A DNA stretch of 5,657 nucleotides from an uncultured Lachnospiraceae bacterium (GTDB lineage Bacteria; Bacillota; Clostridia; Lachnospirales; Lachnospiraceae). The stretch is taken from positions 1-5,657 of the forward strand of contig CACZTA010000335.1 in the NCBI GenBank assembly GCA_902783935.1. The letters are read 5' to 3'. Under the pieces are notes generated by a model, which saw only the letters and a list, made by a program, of their open reading frames with translations, did not search any database and was not told the origin of the DNA. Shown here in pieces: positions 1 to 5,582 of the stretch. Within the stretch, counting starts at the first letter, position 1. Each line of letters begins with the position of its first letter. The position numbers and the translations under genes are program-made.

Positions 1-869
1 GCTCTTGTGGGCCTCGGATTATGCATCATGGAATCAAGCATCTGCGTCGCCGTGATGACGATCTTTCCTCTCCGCAGGGCCGAGCGGATGATCTGCTTCT
101 GGATCAGCGGCACTTCTTCGAGAGGAACCTCCACGCCCAGGTCGCCGCGCGCTACCATCACGCCGTCACAGATGTCGAGGATTTCTTCGATATTCCTGAC
201 GCCCTGCATATTCTCGATCTTGGCAATCACCTGCATTTTACTGTTATGAGCATCGAGAATGCTGCGCACCTCCCGGATATCGTCCGCGCTTCTTGTAAAA
301 GAACACGCGATGAAATCATATCCGAGGCGGCAGCCGAACTCGATATCCGAGCGGTCCTGCTCACTGATGAACGGCATCGACAGGTCGCAGTCCGGGACAT
401 TTATTCCCTTTTTATCCGACACTTTCCCGTCATTCAGGACCGTACAGACGATCTCCGTCCCTTCGACCTTCTGTATTTCTAGGCCGATCAGGCCGTCATC
501 AATCAGGATGTGGCCGCCGGGCTGAACGTCGGAAGGCAGGTCCGGATAGGAAATGGCCGCCCGGTGCTCATCTCCCTCGATCTGTTCCGTCGTGAGCGTA
601 AAGGTCTGACCCCTCTTCAGCTCGGCCTTGCCGCCGCGGAAATTCCTGAGCCGGATCTCCGGGCCTTTCGTATCCATCAGCGTGCCGATCGGCAGATTCA
701 TCGATATGCGCAGCTTCCGCAGGCGCTGGAATTTCGCCTCATGTTCCTCATGTGTACCGTGGGAAAAGTTGAACCTGGCAATATTCATCCCTGCCCGGAT
801 CAGTTCCCTCAGCATCTCTTCGCTTTCACTTGCCGGCCCGATCGTACAGATAATCTTTGTCTTCCGCAT
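1..869 (-). CDS. pyk: Pyruvate kinase, N-terminal 289 residues (gene runs off the left edge)
   Basis: Catalyses the last step of glycolysis in the cytoplasm, phosphoenolpyruvate + ADP to pyruvate + ATP. Reading from the ATG at 869, the first (beta/alpha)8 barrel segment opens with [12 protein letters not shown] (residues 3-14) and the active-site stretch [10 protein letters not shown] (29-38: R32, N34, S36). D66-TKGPEIR (66-73) follows; the Glu in this motif (E71) is the residue that marks K+-dependent pyruvate kinases. The B domain spans roughly 74-170, then come AKIEN (K217, E219), [10 protein letters not shown] (D243) and [10 protein letters not shown] (T275), matching E. coli PykF K220, E222, D246 and T278. 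Family members are about 470-590 residues, so the barrel end and regulatory C domain lie outside the window. A strong GGGAGG Shine-Dalgarno (876-881) sits 6 nt before the ATG. It is last in the minus-strand array, 37 nt after the CapA gene with no visible terminator, so co-transcription is likely; its own weak promoter cannot be excluded. Identity is essentially certain. Confidence 0.97.
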   Translation of the reverse strand, partial: MRKTKIICTIGPASESEEMLRELIRAGMNIARFNFSHGTHEEHEAKFQRLRKLRISMNLPIGTLMDTKGPEIRLRNFRGGKAELKRGQTFTLTTEQIEGDEHRAAISYPDLPSDVQPGGHILIDDGLIGLEIQKVEGTEIVCTVLNDGKVSDKKGINVPDCDLSMPFISEQDRSDIEFGCRLGYDFIACSFTRSADDIREVRSILDAHNSKMQVIAKIENMQGVRNIEEILDICDGVMVARGDLGVEVPLEEVPLIQKQIIRSALRRGKIVITATQMLDSMMHNPRPTR

Positions 870-906
870 GTTATTCCTCCCTTACATTACATTCTGACAG
901 CTGCTC

Positions 907-2229
907 TCATTCCCCTTCTTCCGTATAGTCTTCTGAATAGTCTTCATCGTATGCATGACCGGACAGCTTTGCGTCTATGCGCCGGGCCGCCTCCCCTTCC
1001 GCGACCGTCGGCTGATAATTATTATAATCCTGCGCCGATGTCACACGCACGGGGATAAACCGGTAATCCGGCTCATTTCCGTCCAAAACACCGTCCGTAA
1101 AAGTAAACGTCTGCTGATAGATCGCCGAATCCATGTCATATGGCATGAGGTTTCCCCCAAAGCAGAAATTGCCGAGGCTGTATAAGATCATCTTCCCGTT
1201 GTAGATTTCCGTCCCCTGCAGCACGTGCGGGTGATGGCCGATGACGAGATCCGCCCCGTGGTCAATCGCGCTGTGCGCCAGCGCGTACTGAATATCGGTC
1301 GGTTCGTACGATTTTTCGTCGCCCCAGTGGAAGCTGCAGATGATGAGCTGCGCACCTTCCTGTTTTACATATTCCAGCTGCCTGATCAGGAGATCTTCTA
1401 TGCCCATCTCTTCGTACAGTTCGAGAAGCCCGATGAGTCCGACTTTGATGCCGTTCACATCCATAACTATGCTTCTGTCATAGCCGAAGTTCCTGATTCC
1501 GGCTTCATCCAGCGCAGCTTTTGTGTCTTCAAAACCCTGCTCCCCGTAATCAAAGCTGTGGTTGTTGGCAAGGTTTGCGGCTTCCACACCCGATCCGGTC
1601 AGGATCTGCGTATACGATGCAGGCCCTTTAAAGGCGAACCTGTTTTCCGTCCGGTCCTCTGATTCCGTGAGCGTCCCCTCGAAATTGACGATCGTCAGGT
1701 CGTCCGATGTAAAAATATCCCGGACATTGTCAAAGAAATAATCCGGGCCGTATGTATCATACGCCTCCGTGAAGCTCATGTCGTATTCCGCGTTGCTGTC
1801 TCTTGCAAGCGTGCAGTCGCCGACACAGGTCACCGTGACTGCCGTCGCGACCGGCTCCGGCTCCGGCGTGATCACGGCAGCCGGACTTTCGGCAGCAGAA
1901 GCCGGCATATTCCCGTCCGTCTCCGTCATCTGCAGACCGGAAGCCTGAAGTGCCCCGTTTCCGGCCGCGGCGGTCTCTCCGGACAATTCTTCCCGCACAG
2001 CCTGTCCTTCAGTGCTCCCCTTCTGTCCCGCCATGCGGAAGACGGCTGTCACGAACAGCGTGACCAGCAAGGCAGCCGCAACAGCGGAAGCTGCCCCGGC
2101 GAGTATCATCTGTGCGCGGACGATCGGACCTCCCCTCCTCCAGCGCCTGCGTATTTTCCGGTAAAGCGGGCGGCGCTTCCGCCTTCTGCCGCGGGAGCGC
2201 CGCCCGGACGGCCGTCTCTGCTCTCTCAT
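907..2229 (-). CDS. Membrane-anchored CapA-family protein (PGA_cap metallophosphatase-like fold)
   Basis: 440 residues. A very basic cytosolic N-terminus (17 Arg and 2 Lys in the first 32 residues) precedes one hydrophobic segment (about 42-65), then a low-complexity Ala/Glu/Pro/Thr linker (about 70-130) and the CapA domain (about 131-400), which should lie outside the membrane. Visible family motifs: VGDCTLARD (136-144), NFEGTLT (182-188), NLANNH (219-224), SFHWGDE (299-305), GHHPH (331-335) and SLGNF (351-355). The Asp, Asn and His residues are those expected of the calcineurin-like metal site. The C-terminus is acidic and Tyr-rich (about 427-440). Family knowledge: Bacillus CapA takes part in poly-gamma-glutamate capsule synthesis or export, but most stand-alone homologues have no proven substrate. 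No capB or capC gene is seen here, so a polyglutamate role is not supported; the symbol is left blank. The ATG is 11 nt after the kinase stop, with AGGGG (2236-2240) 6 nt upstream. Placement after the two-component genes suggests an envelope output. Confidence 0.9.
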   Translation of the reverse strand: MREQRRPSGRRSRGRRRKRRPLYRKIRRRWRRGGPIVRAQMILAGAASAVAAALLVTLFVTAVFRMAGQKGSTEGQAVREELSGETAAAGNGALQASGLQMTETDGNMPASAAESPAAVITPEPEPVATAVTVTCVGDCTLARDSNAEYDMSFTEAYDTYGPDYFFDNVRDIFTSDDLTIVNFEGTLTESEDRTENRFAFKGPASYTQILTGSGVEAANLANNHSFDYGEQGFEDTKAALDEAGIRNFGYDRSIVMDVNGIKVGLIGLLELYEEMGIEDLLIRQLEYVKQEGAQLIICSFHWGDEKSYEPTDIQYALAHSAIDHGADLVIGHHPHVLQGTEIYNGKMILYSLGNFCFGGNLMPYDMDSAIYQQTFTFTDGVLDGNEPDYRFIPVRVTSAQDYNNYQPTVAEGEAARRIDAKLSGHAYDEDYSEDYTEEGE

Positions 2230-2240
2230 CTCAGGCCCCT

Positions 2241-3494
2241 CTACATAAGCAAACAGGTGAACATAATCATACCGTCTTTCCAGGACACACTGATACCGCC
2301 GTTGTACTGATGGCAGATGCTCTCCGCAATCGAAAGACCGATCCCGAAACCGCCCCTGTCAACATTGTGCGCCTGGTCCTCTCTGTAAAAGCGCTCAAAG
2401 AAACGGCTGTAATCGACATTGGCCCCTTCCGCGTAAGAATTCGAGATGACAAGACGGACCTGCCGGCCCTTTTTCGGGGCATCCAGCGTCACTTCCACCC
2501 TGCCTTTTTCGTCGCAGTACTTAAATGCATTGTCAATCAGGAGGGATGTCAGCTGCCGGATCTTGCTCTCATCGGCAATCATCCGGATATCCGGCGGAAT
2601 GTTCTGGACCAGCTCTTTTTTGTCCTGCTGCGCGAGCGATTCGTAGGGCGAGACCGTCTCGGATACGCACCGCGAGACATCGATCTCCGCCATCTCGGAC
2701 CTGTCTTCCTGTTCCTGCGCCCTGGCGATCATGACCAGATTCTGGACCAGTCCGTTCAGACGGTCAACCTGGCGCATCGTGGACTGCGTCCACTCGCTTT
2801 CGCCGTTAATCATTTCCTCGATTTCCGTGTTGGCGCGGATGACCGCCAGCGGCGTCTTCAGCTCATGGGAAGCGTTCGTCACGAACTGCTTCTGGCGCCT
2901 CAGGTTTTCGATCTCCGGACGGATGATCCGGTTGGAAAACAGGATCACCAGCAGGAATGCAACGGAGAGGCAGCCGAAGGACATCCACATCGTCAGATGG
3001 ATAACCCGCCTGTTGGCGCTGATCTGTGACTGGCAGTTCAGGAAGACGGCGATGCAGCGTCCGTCTTTCATCTCTTCAGTCTTCCAGTAATAGTACCCGT
3101 CCCTGCCGTACCCGAAGCGCTTCCTCCTGATGGCTTTCCCGGCCATGTTCCGTGCATCCGTTTCCGTGAGCTGCGCCACATGTTCCGTGCGGGTCTCGGA
3201 GACCGTACTTTTGTCGCTTTCATAGATGACCGAAAAGTAACGCGCGGAATACCGGAACTCGGGAGAAAAATCCTCAAACTGCTCGCCGCTGTTTCCGTTC
3301 GTAATCCGCCCGTCCGGAAAAGGTTCTCCCCCGTGCTCCGTAATATAGTCGAGCATTCTGTGAATGCTGAGGTTCGTCACGACGGAATTGGCCGCATTAA
3401 TTGAAAGCCCCATCGCCAGCATGACCAGAAAAAAGGTCGCTGTGGAGGTCACAATAATCTTCCATCTCAGGCGCCGGATCGCAGAGGCATTCAT
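2241..3494 (-). CDS. Two-component sensor histidine kinase (HAMP-less, membrane-bound)
   Basis: 417 residues. Two predicted membrane helices (about 13-35 and 166-188) bracket a 130-residue extracytoplasmic sensor region with no domain I recognise. Only about 20 residues separate the second helix from the H-box, too few for a standard HAMP domain. The DHp helix carries NASHELKTPL with phospho-acceptor H210, and a typical second helix (RQVDRLNGLVQNL, 241-253). The ATPase domain has the N-box LLIDNAFKY (N322), F-box FFERFYRED (365-373) and G2 box GGFGIGLS (381-388). The usual G1 box DxGxG is replaced by SNSYAEG (351-357), which I recall from other clostridial kinases of this subfamily, so activity is still expected. 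It phosphorylates the regulator encoded directly upstream. Its ATG overlaps the regulator stop as ATGA (3491-3494), with GGAGG (3505-3509) 10 nt upstream inside the regulator gene, indicating translational coupling. The inducing signal is unknown. Confidence 0.95.
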   Translation of the reverse strand: MNASAIRRLRWKIIVTSTATFFLVMLAMGLSINAANSVVTNLSIHRMLDYITEHGGEPFPDGRITNGNSGEQFEDFSPEFRYSARYFSVIYESDKSTVSETRTEHVAQLTETDARNMAGKAIRRKRFGYGRDGYYYWKTEEMKDGRCIAVFLNCQSQISANRRVIHLTMWMSFGCLSVAFLLVILFSNRIIRPEIENLRRQKQFVTNASHELKTPLAVIRANTEIEEMINGESEWTQSTMRQVDRLNGLVQNLVMIARAQEQEDRSEMAEIDVSRCVSETVSPYESLAQQDKKELVQNIPPDIRMIADESKIRQLTSLLIDNAFKYCDEKGRVEVTLDAPKKGRQVRLVISNSYAEGANVDYSRFFERFYREDQAHNVDRGGFGIGLSIAESICHQYNGGISVSWKDGMIMFTCLLM

Positions 3495-4177
3495 GAAAGG
3501 CCTTCCTCCAGACAGAAACTCCCGCCGCGCTCACCGCTGATGACGGTCCGCGAATTAACCGCGATAAGCTTGCCTCTCAGATAAGAGATATAGAGCCACA
3601 CGGCTTCGGGATTTGCTTCAGGGTCATGTTCCCACACGTGGTCAAGCAGATATTCCGTATCCAGCTCATGGCCCACGTTCATCATGAGCGTCTTCATCAG
3701 TTCAAACTCACGGATCGACAGGCGGACCGAATTCTGCGAACTCAGTTCAAACCGGTCTGCATTCAGCCGGATATCCGCATAGACGAGTTCCTCCCCGCTG
3801 TACGCACTGTGTCTCCTCGTGAGCGCCCGCACCCTGGCCAGCAGTTCCTGCATGGCAAACGGTTTGGTCAGATAATCGTCGGCGCCGGCATCCAGGCCGG
3901 TCACCCTGTCGTCCACTTCCGCCCTGGCCGTCAGCAGGAGGACGGGCGTCAGGATATTCTGTGCGCGCAGGTCTCTCAATACCGCCAGGCCGTCTTTTTT
4001 CGGCATCATGATATCGAGAATGATCATATCGTAGCTCTCGGTTCCCAGCATCTCTGATGCCGCCTCACCGTCAAAGACAGCATCTACCTCAAAATCATTC
4101 CGCTCAAGGACCGCCGTCAGGGCCCTGTTCAGATCCCGCGTATCTTCTGCAAGTAATATTTTAATCATCATCTTCAC
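3491..4177 (-). CDS. OmpR/PhoB-family response regulator
   Basis: 228 residues from a GTG start. The receiver domain (about 4-120) has the acidic pocket E11-D12, phospho-acceptor D55 in ILDIMMP, switch Thr83 in LLTARA, and K105 in YLTKPF. The C-terminal winged-helix DNA-binding domain (about 130-226) has LSIREFELMKTL (153-164), a recognition-helix region around 187-205 (ending in YLRGKL) and the final wing hairpin, where the common RGxGY is RGGSF (217-221). It should act as a cytoplasmic transcription factor activated by the adjacent kinase; its targets are unknown, and autoregulation of this operon is a reasonable guess. Start choice: GTG at 4177 overlaps the upstream stop as GTGA, but ATGs at 4171 and 4168 are in frame. 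ATG 4168 gives the usual family beginning MIKILLAED and has GGTGA 5 nt upstream, so it may be the true start. The 3' end overlaps the kinase gene by 4 nt. Confidence 0.96.
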   Translation of the reverse strand: MKMMIKILLAEDTRDLNRALTAVLERNDFEVDAVFDGEAASEMLGTESYDMIILDIMMPKKDGLAVLRDLRAQNILTPVLLLTARAEVDDRVTGLDAGADDYLTKPFAMQELLARVRALTRRHSAYSGEELVYADIRLNADRFELSSQNSVRLSIREFELMKTLMMNVGHELDTEYLLDHVWEHDPEANPEAVWLYISYLRGKLIAVNSRTVISGERGGSFCLEEGLS

Positions 4178-4863
4178 CCGGAAGGCTTACTGAATGCGCC
4201 TTCCTCAAAAATCATATCCCTGATCGTCTGCATGGAAATATCCGTCGATGCCAGCTCATCGGCACATCGCTTCAGTTCGCTGATAATCAGACTGTCCTCG
4301 GCCCGTCCGCTCCTGTTTTTATAGCGCATCTGATGCTCGAGGGCCGCCCAGGTATCCATGGAGATCGTGCGGAGCTGCACTTCGACAAAGAATCCGTCCG
4401 CCAGAAGCGTCATGTGGTAGCTTCGGTATCCGTTCCGCTTGGCTTTCTTTAAATAATCCTTTTCCCGCACAACCGTATATCCGCTGACATCCGCCAGGTA
4501 ATCCCGGATCCCGTAGATCTCCTTGAGGAACTGGCATACGACACGGACTCCGATGGCGTCCTTGATCTCCGTCAGGGCTGTCTCCTGCGTAAACGGAAGG
4601 CCTCTGCGAGTGCACTTGTCCCGCATGCTGGCATCTGTTTTGATTCTGGAGAGACAGTGCTCGACCGGGTCATCGCCGTGCACGGCTTTCCTGATCTTCC
4701 TGTATTCACTGACAGCCTCCAGCACGCCGTCGAGAGCGGCCTGCATGCGCGGAAGCTTGTCTCCGTAAATCGTATATTCGTTTTCCGCCGGTTTCGAGTC
4801 CGGGGACTGTACATGATCCTTCAGCTCCGGCTCCGCCGGCGCTGTCTCCTTCAGGGTATTCAC
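4174..4863 (-). CDS. Small alarmone synthetase (RelQ/RelP-like, RelA/SpoT synthetase domain only)
   Basis: 229 residues; predicted to transfer pyrophosphate from ATP to the 3' hydroxyl of GDP or GTP, making (p)ppGpp in the cytoplasm. The synthetase domain covers about 31-182: SRIKTDAS (72-79, ATP-binding basic motif), KDAIGVRVVC (101-110, Asp102 at the place of the catalytic Asp of RelA/SpoT), EKDYLKKAKRNGYRSYH (134-150), VEVQLRT (160-166, with E161 and Q163) and TWAALEH (171-177). There is no HD hydrolase domain before it and no TGS or ACT domain after it, and the length fits small alarmone synthetases (about 200-260). Residues 1-28 are Pro/Glu/Lys-rich and poorly conserved in character. The GTG at 4863 is the first start after an in-frame TGA; the only SD-like match (AAAGG) is 11 nt upstream, so initiation looks weak. 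The next in-frame Met, M40, would cut into the conserved N-terminal helix. It is first in a five-gene array and its stop overlaps the response regulator start. RelP versus RelQ subtype is not resolved. Confidence 0.92.
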   Translation of the reverse strand: MNTLKETAPAEPELKDHVQSPDSKPAENEYTIYGDKLPRMQAALDGVLEAVSEYRKIRKAVHGDDPVEHCLSRIKTDASMRDKCTRRGLPFTQETALTEIKDAIGVRVVCQFLKEIYGIRDYLADVSGYTVVREKDYLKKAKRNGYRSYHMTLLADGFFVEVQLRTISMDTWAALEHQMRYKNRSGRAEDSLIISELKRCADELASTDISMQTIRDMIFEEGAFSKPSG

Positions 4864-4894
4864 AGCATCTCATGCCTTTCTGTCTGCAATAATC

Positions 4895-4926
4895 CGGCGG
4901 CATCCATGCCGTCGTCCGTGCCGCCG
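4895..4926 (-). promoter_or_regulatory. GC-rich hairpin in the 5' leader of the synthetase mRNA
   Basis: CGGCGGCA (4895-4902) and TGCCGCCG (4919-4926) form a perfect 8-bp stem in the roughly 129-nt predicted leader. A competing small hairpin, CGGCA-TGGA-TGCCG in the mRNA sense, uses the same downstream arm, so two mutually exclusive folds are possible. No U-run follows, so it is not an ordinary intrinsic terminator. It ends about 30 nt before the GTG. The structure is seen; any regulatory role is inference. Confidence 0.4.
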
Positions 4927-4972
4927 CGTCACGATCCGCAGCGCGTTTTCGGCAAATATGTCCAATCCTCAC

Positions 4973-5040
4973 CGGCTGTCACCGCGGCAGCTAAGCAAAT
5001 TATACCAGAGTATTGTGAACAAATGAAGACTTGACAGCCG
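4973..5040. repeat. 9-bp inverted repeat flanking the leftward promoter
   Basis: CGGCTGTCA at 4973-4981 is repeated in inverted orientation at 5032-5040 (TGACAGCCG), 50 bp apart and perfectly matched. The pair brackets the leftward -10/-35 region (4999-5027). It could be paired binding sites for a regulator, such as the neighbouring OmpR-type protein, or it may be chance. Confidence 0.35.
4999..5027 (-). promoter_or_regulatory. Leftward sigma-A-type promoter for the alarmone synthetase operon
   Basis: On the minus strand the -10 is a perfect TATAAT (4999-5004) with an extended -10 TGG just before it (5005-5007). A poor -35, TTCATT (5022-5027), lies 17 nt upstream, which fits the usual compensation by an extended -10. 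Predicted transcription start is near 4992, giving a leader of about 129 nt before the GTG. The region directly around it is AT-rich against a GC-rich background. Confidence 0.65.
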
Positions 5041-5050
5041 CCGGCTTCGG

Positions 5051-5064
5051 AAAAGCTTGCTTTT
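5051..5064. promoter_or_regulatory. Palindrome overlapping the tadA -35 box
   Basis: AAAAGC (5051-5056), TT, GCTTTT (5059-5064) make a 14-bp interrupted palindrome that covers the whole -35 hexamer of the tadA promoter (5057-5062). The position would suit an operator, but A/T-rich palindromes of this size can arise by chance. Confidence 0.3.
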
Positions 5065-5085
5065 GAAAATCCGTTCGTATATAAT
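5057..5085 (+). promoter_or_regulatory. Rightward sigma-A-type promoter for tadA and tRNA-Ser
   Basis: TTGCTT (5057-5062) and TATAAT (5080-5085) are separated by the ideal 17 nt. The transcription start would fall about 7 nt after the -10, near 5092, only about 2 nt before the tadA ATG at 5094. This predicts a leaderless or nearly leaderless tadA transcript. Confidence 0.7.
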
Positions 5086-5093
5086 ATCCGGGT

Positions 5094-5582
5094 ATGGATG
5101 CAGATATGAGATTCATGCGCGAGGCGGTCCGTCAGGCAAAAAAAGCCTACGCCATTCAGGAGACCCCCATCGGATGCGTGATCGTTTATGAAGGCAGGAT
5201 CATTGCCCGGGGCTACAACCGGCGCAGTACGGATCATAACCCGCTGGCCCACGCCGAGCTGACCGCGATCCGGAAAGCGGCGAGGGTGATCGGCGACTGG
5301 CGGCTCGAGGGCTGTACGATTTATGTGACGCTGGAGCCGTGCCCCATGTGTGCGGGCGCCATCGTCCAGGCGAGGATCCCGGAGTGCGTGATCGGCTGTA
5401 TGAATCCCAAAGCCGGGTGTGCCGGTTCCGTCACGGACCTGCTCCGTATGGACGGTTTCAACCACCGCGTCCTTGTCCGGACAGGCATCATGGAAGAAAC
5501 CTGCAGCACCCTGATGAAAGAATTCTTCAGAGAGCTGCGCGAAAGCGCGAAAGCGAAAAAACTGAAAAACATGGAGATGTAG
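5094..5582 (+). CDS. tadA: tRNA-specific adenosine deaminase TadA
   Basis: Zinc-dependent cytoplasmic enzyme that deaminates A34 to inosine in the anticodon of tRNA-Arg(ACG), allowing one tRNA to read CGU, CGC and CGA. 162 residues, close to the usual 150-170. Visible: the N-terminal helix FMREAVRQAKKA (7-18), PIGCVIV (25-31), the zinc/catalytic HAE (H53, E55) and EPCPMC (C83, C86), then GCMNPKAGCAGS (101-112), FNHRV (122-126) and a basic C-terminal helix. The Asn104 position corresponds to E. coli Asp108, where Asp is common. The ATG at 5094 is chosen because the conserved helix begins at residue 5-7. It has no Shine-Dalgarno, and the predicted mRNA start is only about 2 nt upstream; an in-frame ATG at 5106 is a possible alternative. 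The last 10 nt, including the TAG stop, lie inside the following tRNA-Ser gene. It is divergent from the alarmone synthetase operon. Confidence 0.96.
   Translation: MDADMRFMREAVRQAKKAYAIQETPIGCVIVYEGRIIARGYNRRSTDHNPLAHAELTAIRKAARVIGDWRLEGCTIYVTLEPCPMCAGAIVQARIPECVIGCMNPKAGCAGSVTDLLRMDGFNHRVLVRTGIMEETCSTLMKEFFRELRESAKAKKLKNMEM

Noticed and set aside
870..906. Terminator or separate promoter between CapA and pyk
   Set aside because: The 37 nt contain no GC hairpin with a T-run and no convincing -35/-10 pair.
510..1662. Plus-strand frames opposite pyk and CapA (510-1058, 1225-1662)
   Set aside because: They are shadows of confidently identified minus-strand genes and cross the pyk/CapA junction without any start signal.
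2112..3029. 305-codon open frame on the plus strand
   Set aside because: It lies wholly antisense to the kinase and CapA genes, whose domains are unmistakable. Its translation shows no recognisable motif, and long antisense frames are common in GC-rich coding DNA.
2241..3494. Kinase as a degenerate pseudogene because of the altered G1 box
   Set aside because: The frame is intact, H210, the N-box and G2 box are present, and the start overlaps the regulator stop as expected for a working pair.
3626..4057. 143-codon plus-strand frame opposite the response regulator
   Set aside because: It is antisense to a complete receiver/winged-helix gene and lacks motifs of its own.
5013..5022. TTGTGAACAA as a Rex or CRP/FNR-type operator inside the leftward promoter
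   Set aside because: Only the outer TTGT/ACAA is symmetric and the length and spacing match neither consensus.
5031..5036. Perfect TTGACA on the plus strand as a second tadA -35
   Set aside because: No -10-like hexamer lies 15-19 nt downstream; the TTGCTT/TATAAT pair fits better.
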